The notes: generated by a model not told the origin, from the letters alone. Positions 1-8,063 are shown, counted from the stretch's first letter. The stretch is DNA of 36,303 bases from Opitutia bacterium (GCA_018675995.1 JABGWZ010000125.1:1-36303); one strand, 5' to 3'. Numbers and translations: made by a program.

Positions 1-1975
1 AATCGATTTTGGCAGGATCATCCGTTGAGGAGGGGATGTATGTGCGCCATCCCCCTACACCATTTCCATGTACGGTGTGAGCATCACTTACTGCGATTCC
101 CCATGTCTTGAGCCCCCGGTTCAGCATTTGTAACCAGATGAATTCACGTACTATATTCACCCGTTCCCGACTTGCGAGACGGGTAATTTTGTAAGGGGCA
201 GGATGCAGTATTTCAGATGCACGGTAGTTTTCTGTTTCAATTGCATCGATGAGAGACAAAATTCCCCTGTATCCTCCATCCGGCTTTCCGTCTTTGTTAC
301 GATCGATAAAATTTTCTATCATGTCCGGGTGATTTATATGAACCCAACCGCTTGGGTGATGACCGGAATGATTCATTAGGTTAAGCGCATTGATTCGGGG
401 GTCTTTATTCCAGGTGGGTGCTCCCCCGTCCTGATGGTGATTTTTCGGAACCAACGGAAAGGCATTTAAATGAGCACCTGAACCAGTCAGTTCAATTCCG
501 GGAATGGTGAAGATTTCATCTTCCAAGCCCAGTGACTTGATCGTGGGAGCCCAGTCCATGATTCGGTTGTGTTCTGTGGTCGGTGCAAATTCAATATGTT
601 CAGCAGCCAAATTGATCAGGCGGTCAGCGGTTCCGCAAACATTATCACCACTGGGGGTTGAGTGATTATGGAAATCTGTACTGACCCAACCCGGGGTTGA
701 AACTGATCGCTTGAGCACCGTGGAAATTGTTTCGATCTTTCCTGCTTTTATTTCCACGACCCGCTCGAAGTGATCATGTTCAATTCCACGAGTTACTATG
801 ACTTTGTATTTTCCAGGGAGTAGCCCGATAAAAAACTTTCCGTTTTCTGAATGATATTGATCTTTGCACCCATGTGCCCTGTCCACCGGGCCCAAGTCTG
901 GAGTAGGGGTTCCTTCAATTCCGATTATCTGGGCTTTGCAGGGAGAGGGTGAACCGTCAGCTTTAGAAACAGAAAATTGCAACCCAGACAATGGACCGAA
1001 GGAAATTGAATGTTCTATTTTATTTTCTTTGGTTATCACAAAAGTGTATTCTTTCGATTTCCTTCCATTGTCCTTCGCTACAATTTTCCACTCGCCTAGG
1101 GAGAGAGAGAGATTGAGTATACCCTTATCATTTGGATAGCCAGGAATGGATTTTCCTTCCCGAATAAATTCGATTCGGGCAGTTGATATTGGCTTTCCTT
1201 CTGGGTTATTTAGCCTTAAGGAAAATTCTCCCACTTTACCAAGTTTTCGCATGACCCTGCCGTAAGCTTGAACCGGAGAGTTGCCGACACAGAGATAACG
1301 TTTAACAATAACCTCTGTTCCTGAAGAAAAGGTTTTACTTTTTGGAGGGAGATTCCCTTTTTCATCAGGAAGCCAAGCGTATGCGTAGCCACATTTATCA
1401 GATGGGTCAACCGAGTCAGCCCATTCGACTTGTCCGAGTTTGCCCGATTCGCGAAACTTCGTCCAGCTGTCATTGATGGGGCCAGAGATTTTTTCTTTCG
1501 TTTCATTAATCAGGGTTGAGCTGATTGTAATTCCATAATCATTTTCCTCCAAAGAATAAACATGGTCTTTGGTTAAACCACCTGACACTGCCGGTGAGAT
1601 GTGTGTAATCATAGACTTCATATCAGGTCCAGGTTGAACATAAGAAACCTTCCCCTGTTGTTTATTAGGCGAGAAAATAGTTAACTGGTCGTTGTTACTT
1701 CCGCGTATACATAAGTCGTAGAGACATCCTGGAGTTATTCCATTAGGCCCCCAAAATGAACCCATGTTCGCTTTTCTAGTCGAAGCAGAACCAGCGATAA
1801 CGCATTCAATAAGGTCATTTCTCAGAACAAAATCTCCAATAATCCCATCCGCTTCTTTGCCGCCGGGCAAAAGGTCTGTGTTTGATGGAGAAATCTCAAT
1901 GATTTCAACTTTTGCAAAACAAGAAATTGCCGAGATTAAAAAAGCTATAAAGGAAATATTTTTAATGGAATTCAT
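1..1975 (-). CDS. Exported CehA/McbA-type metallohydrolase (PHP-like), C-terminus cut by window edge
   Basis: The frame is open without interruption from an ATG at 1975 to the left edge, giving 658 codons and no stop, so the C-terminus is missing. The first ~22 residues (hydrophobic, ending near SCFAKVE) look like a signal peptide. Residues up to ~420 read as beta-rich carboxypeptidase-regulatory-like material (for example GKFFIGLLPGKYKVIV). The catalytic part carries FHNHS (H436, H438), TTEHNR (E468, H469), INHPD (H549) and SDAH (D631, H633), the set of metal ligands expected in CehA/McbA family metallohydrolases of the PHP superfamily. The natural substrate is unknown; family members cleave esters, carbamates or phosphoesters. 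It is transcribed divergently from the histidine phosphatase gene. The family call is good; an exported location is inferred from the leader. Confidence 0.8.
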   Translation of the reverse strand, partial: MNSIKNISFIAFLISAISCFAKVEIIEISPSNTDLLPGGKEADGIIGDFVLRNDLIECVIAGSASTRKANMGSFWGPNGITPGCLYDLCIRGSNNDQLTIFSPNKQQGKVSYVQPGPDMKSMITHISPAVSGGLTKDHVYSLEENDYGITISSTLINETKEKISGPINDSWTKFRESGKLGQVEWADSVDPSDKCGYAYAWLPDEKGNLPPKSKTFSSGTEVIVKRYLCVGNSPVQAYGRVMRKLGKVGEFSLRLNNPEGKPISTARIEFIREGKSIPGYPNDKGILNLSLSLGEWKIVAKDNGRKSKEYTFVITKENKIEHSISFGPLSGLQFSVSKADGSPSPCKAQIIGIEGTPTPDLGPVDRAHGCKDQYHSENGKFFIGLLPGKYKVIVTRGIEHDHFERVVEIKAGKIETISTVLKRSVSTPGWVSTDFHNHSTPSGDNVCGTADRLINLAAEHIEFAPTTEHNRIMDWAPTIKSLGLEDEIFTIPGIELTGSGAHLNAFPLVPKNHHQDGGAPTWNKDPRINALNLMNHSGHHPSGWVHINHPDMIENFIDRNKDGKPDGGYRGILSLIDAIETENYRASEILHPAPYKITRLASRERVNIVREFIWLQMLNRGLKTWGIAVSDAHTVHGNGVGGWRTYIPSSTDDPAKID

Positions 1976-2109
1976 AATAGGTTCAGATTAATGTAAGTAT
2001 TAGAATTCACTTTTTACAACTCCTGAAATTACATTTTGGTATAAAATTTGTAGGAGTATTTTTCAAGATTGATGCTGACCCGATTGAATTTCAGGTTTAG
2101 TTATCTTGG

Positions 2110-2748
2110 ATGGATCAAAACACCATTATAACACTTATTAGACATGGCGAGACCGAATGGAATCTGTCAGGTCGCTGGCAGGGGCATGCGGATTCTCCAT
2201 TAAGTTCCAGGGGGGTCGAGCAGGCCAAGGCTTTGGGAGAAAGAATAAAAAGCGAGAAATTTGATTTTTATTATTCGAGTGATTTAGGCCGTGCATTGAA
2301 CACTTCAAAACTGGTCGGTGAACCTTCCGGTATGGTTGCCCAACCTTATTCAGGCCTGCGCGAACGTGACCTTGGTGTTTTAGAGGGATTGAATACCAAT
2401 GAGATGGAGGAAGCACATCCTGAAGTTTATACTTCCTTCCGTAATGACGGCCCAGATTTCCAAGTGCCTGGGGGAGAAAGTTTTCGCCAGTTTTATGAAC
2501 GTTGCTTAACGGCAATTGAAGAACTCGCCTCTATGCACAAAGGTTCCAAAATAGCTGTCGTTACTCATGGGGGAGTGCTTGGTGCAATCTTTCGTTATGT
2601 TTTAAAGTTATCACTGGAAGCGGATCGTAATTTTGTTCTCTTAAACTGTTCGCTTAATCGAATTGAGCATAAGAGCGATGGGTGGAATTTAATCAGTTGG
2701 GGAGATGTTGCCCATTTGAAACAACTTGATTCACTTGACGATGCGTAA
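2110..2748 (+). CDS. Histidine phosphatase superfamily protein (phosphoglycerate mutase-like)
   Basis: This 212-residue protein has the branch-1 histidine phosphatase signature LIRHGETEWN at residues 9-18, with R11 and the phospho-accepting H12, R61 in SSDLGRA, acidic residue E85 in LRERDLG, and the second catalytic H153 in VVTHGG. Length and motif spacing fit small GpmB/CobC-like phosphatases rather than the ~250-residue dPGM glycolytic mutases, so the substrate could be a phosphosugar, alpha-ribazole phosphate or a nucleotide. The ATG at 2110 lacks a clear Shine-Dalgarno sequence but begins just ahead of the catalytic motif, as usual in the family. It is cytoplasmic, with no signal peptide. 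Neighbours give no pathway hint: a metallohydrolase diverges upstream and an isomerase-like gene converges downstream. Family assignment is firm, exact substrate is open. Confidence 0.93.
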   Translation: MDQNTIITLIRHGETEWNLSGRWQGHADSPLSSRGVEQAKALGERIKSEKFDFYYSSDLGRALNTSKLVGEPSGMVAQPYSGLRERDLGVLEGLNTNEMEEAHPEVYTSFRNDGPDFQVPGGESFRQFYERCLTAIEELASMHKGSKIAVVTHGGVLGAIFRYVLKLSLEADRNFVLLNCSLNRIEHKSDGWNLISWGDVAHLKQLDSLDDA

Positions 2749-2789
2749 GTACGAAAAAGTACTATGTTTCTTTTTTATGTTTGAAACTT

Positions 2790-3887
2790 TTAGCTGATAC
2801 CTAACCCCAAAACTTGCTTACAGTATTTTAAACTTTTTTCGAGTTCTGAAAGTTGGTAATGTTGTTGAGCTTTTTTTCGGTCTAGGTTTTTAGAAGAAGA
2901 AAACGGTGGGATCTCTTTTCCTCTTCGAGAAAGCATAAGAAAGCGAGAGAAATCTCTTGCGGAAACTTTTGAATAAGGTGGCCAAAATTCTTCCTCAAGG
3001 ATGGAGAATTCTTTGGCAAATCCTGAAATTGTTTCCAGTTGCATCGGTAGTTTAGGGCACAGTCTTTGCCATTCTGAGGTAAAGGTCTTTAAATCGGTAC
3101 ATCCTTCTCCCATAGCAGTCCATTGTACTTTAACTCCCCGTTCGCTTTGCCAAACCATGGAATCCCGAATTCCACTAGATACTGCGTATGGAGCGAGGTT
3201 TCTTAAAGTGTCCAACGGGTTTTCTAGTGTCCATGTCGCGTTTCCCGAGTCAATGGTAGCGCCTACATATTCTGTTCCTGCTCGCTCAATGAGTTCAATC
3301 AATTCTCGGCTATGCAGATCCCCAGCATGGTTTTCTAGAGCGATAGTAACACCTGCATCAAGGGCATCCTTTTCAACTTTTTTAAGGACTTGCACAGTTT
3401 GATTCACATGTTGTTGAATTCCTCCCTTTGATAAGCGGTCCTTCATGCTGCCAAGGTAGCACCTTGCGACATTGGATCCAATATCTTTTGCAACACGAAT
3501 AAGTAATTTAAGGTGTTCAACTGCAGAACCGTGCTTGGGCTTGAAGCTTTTGGATGAGGGGCAAATACCTCCAGTTCCCGCTTGGATTACAATCCCTAAT
3601 TTGCTTGCCTCTTTACTAAGATCTGTAAGGTAGTTTTTCTCAAGCGAATCATATACATCCAGGTCAGAAAATAAAATACTGTCTACCTTTTGGTTTCCTG
3701 CATATTCCAATAATCTTTGAGCATTCCATCCCAGTGCTCTAATCGAAAAATTGTCAAATCCAAGAGGGATAGAGGTTTTTTTAGGGGTTTTACCCGAAGT
3801 TTTTTGTGTTACAAAAGCCGATCCGACTAGGGACGCTGTACTTACGCAAAATGCTCGCCTAGGAAGAAACGAATGTGAATTTTCCAT
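2790..3887 (-). CDS. Sugar phosphate isomerase/epimerase-like TIM-barrel protein with Tat-like leader
   Basis: From the ATG at 3887 the product is 365 residues; an in-frame TTG at 3923 would add 12 residues but would bury the leader. The N-terminus (MENSHSFLPRRAFCVSTAS) has a twin arginine followed by a hydrophobic stretch, resembling a Tat signal. The rest reads as an AP-endonuclease-2-fold (xylose isomerase-like) barrel: ALENHAG, VGATIDSGNAT, and a strand ending in QLETISG provide the expected acidic/His metal-site residues. Proteins of this type are abundant in planctomycetes and verrucomicrobia, where they are often annotated as sugar phosphate isomerases/epimerases and may act on exported or periplasmic sugars. 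It stands as a single gene convergent with the histidine phosphatase. The fold is likely; substrate and true enzyme activity are unknown. Confidence 0.8.
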   Translation of the reverse strand: MENSHSFLPRRAFCVSTASLVGSAFVTQKTSGKTPKKTSIPLGFDNFSIRALGWNAQRLLEYAGNQKVDSILFSDLDVYDSLEKNYLTDLSKEASKLGIVIQAGTGGICPSSKSFKPKHGSAVEHLKLLIRVAKDIGSNVARCYLGSMKDRLSKGGIQQHVNQTVQVLKKVEKDALDAGVTIALENHAGDLHSRELIELIERAGTEYVGATIDSGNATWTLENPLDTLRNLAPYAVSSGIRDSMVWQSERGVKVQWTAMGEGCTDLKTFTSEWQRLCPKLPMQLETISGFAKEFSILEEEFWPPYSKVSARDFSRFLMLSRRGKEIPPFSSSKNLDRKKAQQHYQLSELEKSLKYCKQVLGLGIS

Positions 3888-3950
3888 GCTGGTATGAGGA
3901 AAGCAAAAATCTATTGGTAGCAAGATTGAAAAAGGAAAATAGAGAAAATA

Positions 3951-4328
3951 TTATTCTCCGTGATCGTGGGTCGAAGTGATGTATGTCTTTTGTTTATTAT
4001 CGAGAACGATTTTACCACATGGTGCCCAAACTGCTGCGGCTTCAAAATTGATAGGTTCATCAATAATTTGAGCAAATTCAATCGATGCCCATGGAATGGC
4101 TCTTTCGCAGATAGCTTCTGTCGATAACCCGGATGATTCGCTGACTTTTTGTCCAGTAACTGAACCATTTGAGAGAATTTTTCGAAAGTGGAAAGAACGA
4201 GCAAACAAAATAAGGCAACTGGGCGTCTCTGATATTACTTTTCCGATATAAACATGTTTGAATTGTCCGTCAAAAAACCGACGCATTCTTACCCTAACAT
4301 ATTTTTGTGAAAACGAATAATGCTGCAT
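3951..4328 (-). CDS. Hypothetical protein, 125 residues, beta-rich
   Basis: An ATG at 4328 opens a 125-codon frame that ends 63 bases before the isomerase start, in the same direction, so the two may be co-transcribed. I do not recognise the family. The N-terminal half (VRMRRFFDGQFKHVYIGKVI, then PSCLILFARSFHFRK) alternates hydrophobic and polar residues like a small beta barrel. The C-terminal half contains AIPWASIEFAQII and AAAVWAPCGKIVLDN and ends in a His/Asp-containing tail (HDHGE). There is no signal peptide or membrane segment. A competing overlapping frame at 3911-4204 is less protein-like. Coding status is probable because the composition is sensible and the space is otherwise empty, but function cannot be stated. 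Confidence 0.55.
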   Translation of the reverse strand: MQHYSFSQKYVRVRMRRFFDGQFKHVYIGKVISETPSCLILFARSFHFRKILSNGSVTGQKVSESSGLSTEAICERAIPWASIEFAQIIDEPINFEAAAVWAPCGKIVLDNKQKTYITSTHDHGE

Positions 4329-4460
4329 TCAAGATGTACTACACCAATGAGCTAAATTAGCAATGCTAGCTTTAAATTAAATGAGTTGGCTTAAAATTAA
4401 ATTTTATTAATAGGTGCAATAAAATTTGCTTATTTATTTAGTCTGTACTTGTGTGTCTTT

Positions 4461-4694
4461 ATGAAAGATGAAAGCGAAGCAGAACCAGAAGAGTATAAGA
4501 TCGTTTATTCACTCGATGGGTCGAGTGATTTGTTCACAAAGTATTTCATGGCCAATGATCCGGAAGGTGCGAGAGGAATGTTTGCATTTGTATGTAAAAA
4601 AAATGATCTGGTTGCATCGGTTGACAGTGTTGAAAAGTGGAATCGCTGGAGTTCAAAGTGGGAAGTTCAAGAAAAATTGGATTCCTCTGTTTAG
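4461..4694 (+). CDS. Small protein of unknown family, paralog of the next gene
   Basis: An ATG at 4461 gives 77 residues; a TTG 12 bases upstream is possible but the ATG start aligns with that of the neighbouring paralog. The protein is acidic at the N-terminus (KDESEAEPEE) and shares with the product of 4808-5044 the pattern F-x-KYFMA, then A-x-x-MF, a conserved Cys, L, a conserved Asp and the exact string VEKWNRW followed by W. This similarity across two independent frames is strong evidence that both are real. No signal peptide or transmembrane segment is visible, so it is a soluble cytoplasmic protein of mixed alpha/beta type, reminiscent in size of small single-domain regulators, but I recognise no family. 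An overlapping +1 frame (4468-4740) is rejected. Confidence 0.75.
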   Translation: MKDESEAEPEEYKIVYSLDGSSDLFTKYFMANDPEGARGMFAFVCKKNDLVASVDSVEKWNRWSSKWEVQEKLDSSV

Positions 4695-4724
4695 ATTTCT
4701 TTTCTTTTTATCGCTTCATTTAGT

Positions 4725-4746
4725 AACCACCAAGGGGTAGGTGGTT
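4725..4746 (+). terminator. Hairpin between the two small paralog genes
   Basis: AACCACC (4725-4731) pairs perfectly with GGTGGTT (4740-4746) around an eight-base loop. It lies 30 bases after the stop codon of the first small gene. The run of T after the stem is short, so it is a weak intrinsic terminator or an attenuating/stabilising hairpin that would separate expression of the two paralogs. Confidence 0.45.
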
Positions 4747-4807
4747 TATCGGTTGAAAAGTAGTGAAATTATTTGAGAATTCCTACATTTTGAGCTAGTA
4801 TAGGGAT

Positions 4808-5044
4808 ATGAAAAGAAAGCGAGATCCAGATTTAAAAGAATTCAGATTTCACTACCATTATGATGATTCACTCGGCTTTTCAGATAAGTACTTCATGGCT
4901 CAGAATTTCGATAAAGCCAAGGAAATGTTTGAGTATGCTTGCTGTAAAAGACATTTGCATCCACACCTAGATAAGGTGGAAAAATGGAACCGTTGGAAGG
5001 CGAGTTGGGAAAAAGTTTCTAATTCCCACAATCATTTGAACTGA
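4808..5044 (+). CDS. Small protein of unknown family, second copy of the tandem pair
   Basis: An ATG at 4808 opens 78 codons. The basic N-terminus (MKRKRDPD) contrasts with the acidic one of its paralog, while the core aligns without gaps over about 60 residues: FSDKYFMAQ, AKEMFEYACC, then VEKWNRWKASWE. Identity in the core is concentrated on aromatic residues (F, Y, W) and the conserved Cys, suggesting a small fold built around these. It ends five bases before the convergent phosphoesterase stop. The opposite charge of the two N-termini could mean the pair forms a heteromer or that the copies diverged to different partners; this is inference. No known family is recognised and no function is assigned. 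Confidence 0.75.
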   Translation: MKRKRDPDLKEFRFHYHYDDSLGFSDKYFMAQNFDKAKEMFEYACCKRHLHPHLDKVEKWNRWKASWEKVSNSHNHLN

Positions 5045-5049
5045 ATTTT

Positions 5050-5895
5050 TTATTTTTTTACACCTACAAGTGAGGATGTAGTAATTTTTGTACCAGTAAA
5101 ATGGTATGCCCAAAGGGTTTTATCACAAGTTACGCATCCATCGACACAGACCAAATTTCCATAAATTTTTGGTTCGCTGTTAGGCAGGCAATAATGCCCA
5201 AAAAATACTGGTTTATGTGAGCGTGGATAATTTACTGTGGAAAGTTCCGCGTATGCATCAAATTTTTTTTTCTCCAAATCTTCATTATAGGGAAGAAAAT
5301 CCTTACCGCAGAATTTTAATTTATTTTTTTCCCACCACCGAATTCTGGCTTTTTTTCTTCTTATGCCGAAGCGGTCAAAATATCTCAAATCAGGAGGCAC
5401 AGGTATTTTAATTCCCTGTAAAATAGCTCGCACTGCTTTCTGCAAAGTCGAGTTTTTTTCCATTGTAGATTTAATAAATAATTCGTCATCGGCAGTTTTA
5501 GACTTCAATATTTCAATAGACGGAAAGTGACAAGCTGCATGTACAACTCTCAGTTCGGGCAAATCCAAAAATAAAGGAAGCGATTTAATCCATGGGACGA
5601 ATCCGGTGATTCTTGAATCGATAGCGTCAGGATCCAGTAGATAATTCTGTATCATTCTAAATTCATGATTACCTAAAACCGCTTTTGCGTGTCTGTTTAA
5701 AACCATTTTTTTTACTATCTCTAAAACTAAAGGTGTATCTGGTCCCCGATTGATTAAATCCCCAACAAATAATGCTTGGTGGTTCATCGGGTGGTGAAAA
5801 CCATTCTCGTTTTCTCGATAACCAAGTAATTTTAAAAGTTTCTTTAATTCCTGTGCATGCCCATGAATATCACCAATTATGTTATACTTCTGCAT
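5050..5895 (-). CDS. Calcineurin-like metallophosphoesterase (PrpE/ApaH-like)
   Basis: The 281-residue product begins directly with the family signature: GDIHG (residues 8-12), GDLINRG (45-51) and GNHE (75-78), followed by a downstream His in VVHAACH and another in FFGHY. These supply the two-metal site of the PPP-type phosphoesterases. The combination and length match bacterial Ser/Thr phosphatase-like and diadenosine tetraphosphatase-like proteins (PrpE, ApaH branch), which hydrolyse Ap4A-type dinucleotides or phosphoproteins, or decap RNA. The start at 5895 is fixed because the first motif begins at residue 8. It converges on the small paralog gene with a five-base gap and diverges from tgt across a 240-base spacer. 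Family is certain, substrate is not. Confidence 0.95.
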   Translation of the reverse strand: MQKYNIIGDIHGHAQELKKLLKLLGYRENENGFHHPMNHQALFVGDLINRGPDTPLVLEIVKKMVLNRHAKAVLGNHEFRMIQNYLLDPDAIDSRITGFVPWIKSLPLFLDLPELRVVHAACHFPSIEILKSKTADDELFIKSTMEKNSTLQKAVRAILQGIKIPVPPDLRYFDRFGIRRKKARIRWWEKNKLKFCGKDFLPYNEDLEKKKFDAYAELSTVNYPRSHKPVFFGHYCLPNSEPKIYGNLVCVDGCVTCDKTLWAYHFTGTKITTSSLVGVKK

Positions 5896-5944
5896 CCGTT
5901 GAATTTATAAATGGTTATAAATTTTTTTTCGGTATAGAATCTCG

Positions 5945-5982
5945 AAGAAAACTTTCATTTCACCATATTGAAAGATTTTCTT
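5945..5982. repeat. Imperfect inverted repeat in the spacer between phosphoesterase and tgt
   Basis: AAGAAAACTTTCA (5945-5957) pairs with TGAAAGATTTTCTT (5969-5982) with a single bulged base and an 11-base spacer. It sits in an AT-rich divergent intergenic region of about 240 bases (5896-6134) upstream of both genes, so it could be an operator or an RNA hairpin in a leader. No known binding site is recognised. Confidence 0.5.
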
Positions 5983-6134
5983 AAAAATGTGGAACTAAAT
6001 ATGACTGTGAATAAAATCTAATCTGGATAAAAATATTACATGAGAATTTCGTGCCTCTATTTCCATATTACGGATTATAATTCCCGTTTTTGATTGAATT
6101 TGCAAGGGGTGATATCTTTTATCTGAACCATTTT

Positions 6135-7283
6135 ATGGAAAACTCTGCCAATTCGACTAACTATCCAATGGAAAATGCTCGACTGACGAATGTCGAACTT
6201 GCCTCTGGCAATATAACCACACCAGTATTTATGCCAGTGGGTACCCAGGCGACGGTAAAGGGCATTCTGCCCCGCGACCTTTCTGATGTGATTAAGGCGA
6301 GTATTATTTTAGGAAACACATATCACTTAAATTTACGACCTGGTATAGAGGTAATTCGGGAAGCAGGTGGATTATCACGATTTATGAATTGGGATGGACC
6401 TGTATTGACAGATAGTGGAGGTTTCCAGGTTTTCAGCTTAGCAAAACTTAGGAAGTTAAACGATGAAGGAGTTTGCTTTCATTCTCATATCGATGGTAAA
6501 GAGATTTTTTTGGGCCCAAATGAGGCAATAGAAATTCAAGACGCATTAAAGTCTGATATAGCCATGTGCTTAGATGAATGTCCTCCCGCTAATGCAACAG
6601 TGCAAGAAGTCGCTCAGGCAGTTGATCGCTCCACTCGTTGGGCAAAAGTTTGCATGGATGCCTGGGGAAACACCAATGCGTTGGATGAAGGTCGAAAGCT
6701 TTTTGGGATCGTCCAAGGGGGGCGATTTTTACAGTTGAGAAAACAGTCTGCTGAAGAATTACAGGAAATTGGCTTTCCAGGATACGCAATCGGCGGAGTT
6801 AGTGTGGGAGAACCTGAGCACGAAATGCTTGAACAGGTTGTAAATACCGTAAAGTTCCTGCCTCAACATTTACCTCGTTATGTCATGGGTGTGGGCACCC
6901 CGACACAGCTTTTAAAAATGATTGGATACGGAGTGGATATGTTCGATTGCGTCCTTCCAAGTCGCGCAGCACGACATGGCACGGCATATACATCCAAAGG
7001 GAGTATTAATATTCGTAATGAAAAATTCCGATTGGATTTTAGCCCTTTAGATGAAGAGACTGACTGCTTTGCATCACAACAGTTCAGTCGATCGTATATT
7101 CGTCATCTTTTCATGTCAAAAGAGTCTTTGGGCGGAGTCCTTCTCACACTTCATAATCTAAGGTTTTTTGTGAAATTAATGGAGGATGCTCGTGTTCAAA
7201 TTGGTGCTGGAAATTATGCAAACTGGGCTTTGGAATGGATCAAGCGATATAATGAAGGCTCCATGCACAAAAAAGCCGGGTGA
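6135..7283 (+). CDS. tgt: tRNA-guanine transglycosylase, queuosine pathway, with degenerate zinc site
   Basis: Tgt exchanges G34 for preQ1 in tRNAs with GUN anticodons. From the ATG at 6135 the protein has 382 residues, close to the usual ~375; an in-frame TTG at 6090 would add a 15-residue tail not typical of the family. Catalytic features are intact: TDSGGFQ with proton acceptor D93, LDECPP (146-151), GIVQGG, GGVSVGEP, and MFDCVLPSR with nucleophile D271. The C-terminal structural zinc site is not: where bacterial Tgt has CxCxxC, this protein has T309-D-C311-F-A-S314, keeping only one cysteine plus H340 in TLHNLRF. The gene ends inside a terminator stem-loop. The identification is certain; the altered metal site is a direct observation whose consequence is unknown. 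Confidence 0.97.
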   Translation: MENSANSTNYPMENARLTNVELASGNITTPVFMPVGTQATVKGILPRDLSDVIKASIILGNTYHLNLRPGIEVIREAGGLSRFMNWDGPVLTDSGGFQVFSLAKLRKLNDEGVCFHSHIDGKEIFLGPNEAIEIQDALKSDIAMCLDECPPANATVQEVAQAVDRSTRWAKVCMDAWGNTNALDEGRKLFGIVQGGRFLQLRKQSAEELQEIGFPGYAIGGVSVGEPEHEMLEQVVNTVKFLPQHLPRYVMGVGTPTQLLKMIGYGVDMFDCVLPSRAARHGTAYTSKGSINIRNEKFRLDFSPLDEETDCFASQQFSRSYIRHLFMSKESLGGVLLTLHNLRFFVKLMEDARVQIGAGNYANWALEWIKRYNEGSMHKKAG

Positions 7284-7297
7284 ATTTCCCGGCTTTT
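7271..7297. terminator. Bidirectional intrinsic terminator containing the tgt stop codon in its loop
   Basis: AAAAGCCGGG (7271-7280) and CCCGGCTTTT (7288-7297) form a perfect 10-bp stem with a seven-base loop, TGAATTT, whose first three bases are the tgt stop codon. A-rich and T-rich flanks make it usable from both strands, serving tgt and the convergent lectin gene, which ends at 7312. Confidence 0.85.
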
Positions 7298-7311
7298 CTG
7301 CATTGTAAAAA

Positions 7312-7830
7312 TTATTTATTTGCCGGTGGCTTTAAGTCTTTGTCTTTGGGCCCGGCATTTTTAGGAGCCGAGCCTTTCCACTCACAGATATATCCCTTTA
7401 CTTTGCCTGAGAAATCTGTGGTGTCAGCCCACTTGCCTGATTTTCCATCTAAGACAAGGAAATTAAAACCATTACTTCCGGCAGGTTGTCCCTTCCCCCA
7501 ATGTTTAAATTTGAAAGGCTCACCATTATCCCAGGTCCATTTTCCTTCTTCAAATTCATCGGTGCCCCCAAGCCATACCAAATGATCTTTTGTAAGTCTT
7601 CGTACAAATTCGTTCTCCTGAACGCTCGATATTACAACGAGTTCACCTCCAATATCGTCACAGGCAAATTTAGCTTCCCACCATGTGCTGTTGGTATCAA
7701 GAAAAGCTTTGTAATGGCTACCGCGAAAAGGCACAGCGTCTTTGGGCGGCTCCACCTTGTCTGCAAAAAGAGAGCCGGTTATAAAGGAGAGGAGAAGTGA
7801 GATGAATGTAGTTTTGAATATTGTTTTCAT
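7312..7830 (-). CDS. Secreted C-type lectin-like domain protein
   Basis: The 172-residue product starts with a clear signal peptide (KTIFKTTFISLLLSFITGSLFA) and then one C-type lectin domain: HYKAFLDTNSTWWEAKFACD, GGELVVISSVQENEFV, WLGGTDE, WTWDNGEPF, and a final GYICEW. The first and last conserved cysteines (in FACDD and YICEW) are present. The calcium/sugar selectivity motif EPN or QPD reads QPA here, and WND reads WAD, so classical calcium-dependent mannose or galactose binding is doubtful. The C-terminal tail is short, lysine/proline-rich. Such single-domain exported lectins occur in marine verrucomicrobia and planctomycetes, possibly binding polysaccharide or protein. It shares a terminator with tgt. 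The fold is confident; the ligand is unknown. Confidence 0.9.
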   Translation of the reverse strand: MKTIFKTTFISLLLSFITGSLFADKVEPPKDAVPFRGSHYKAFLDTNSTWWEAKFACDDIGGELVVISSVQENEFVRRLTKDHLVWLGGTDEFEEGKWTWDNGEPFKFKHWGKGQPAGSNGFNFLVLDGKSGKWADTTDFSGKVKGYICEWKGSAPKNAGPKDKDLKPPANK

Positions 7831-7986
7831 GAGTAATAATTACTCAATAGAGGTTGATAGGTATAGTGCAACAAATTTTAAGCCTTTTTAGCAAAAAAAT
7901 CGTTTGTTGTTTGAGCCCGTTTGTCTTGACTCAGTATTCAGTTTAAACCAATCTTTTCGTTCTGCTATCGCAGATATTACTATAGT

Positions 7987-8063
7987 CGGGACGTGGCGCA
8001 GTCTGGTAGCGCACTACGCTGGGGGTGTAGGGGTCGCAGGTTCAAATCCTGTCGTCCCGACCA
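7987..8063 (+). tRNA. tRNA-Pro(GGG)
   Basis: A full cloverleaf folds: acceptor CGGGACG/CGTCCCG, D arm GCGCAGTCTGGTAGCGC, anticodon stem CTACG/TGTAG with loop CTGGGGG (anticodon GGG), T arm GCAGG-TTCAAAT-CCTGT, discriminator A at 8060 and an encoded CCA (8061-8063). Flanking bases 7979-7986 and 8060-8067 can extend the acceptor helix with one mismatch. Confidence 0.97.

Noticed and set aside
864-1506. Small frames on both strands inside the metallohydrolase
   Set aside because: They lie within or antisense to an uninterrupted 658-codon frame with family motifs.
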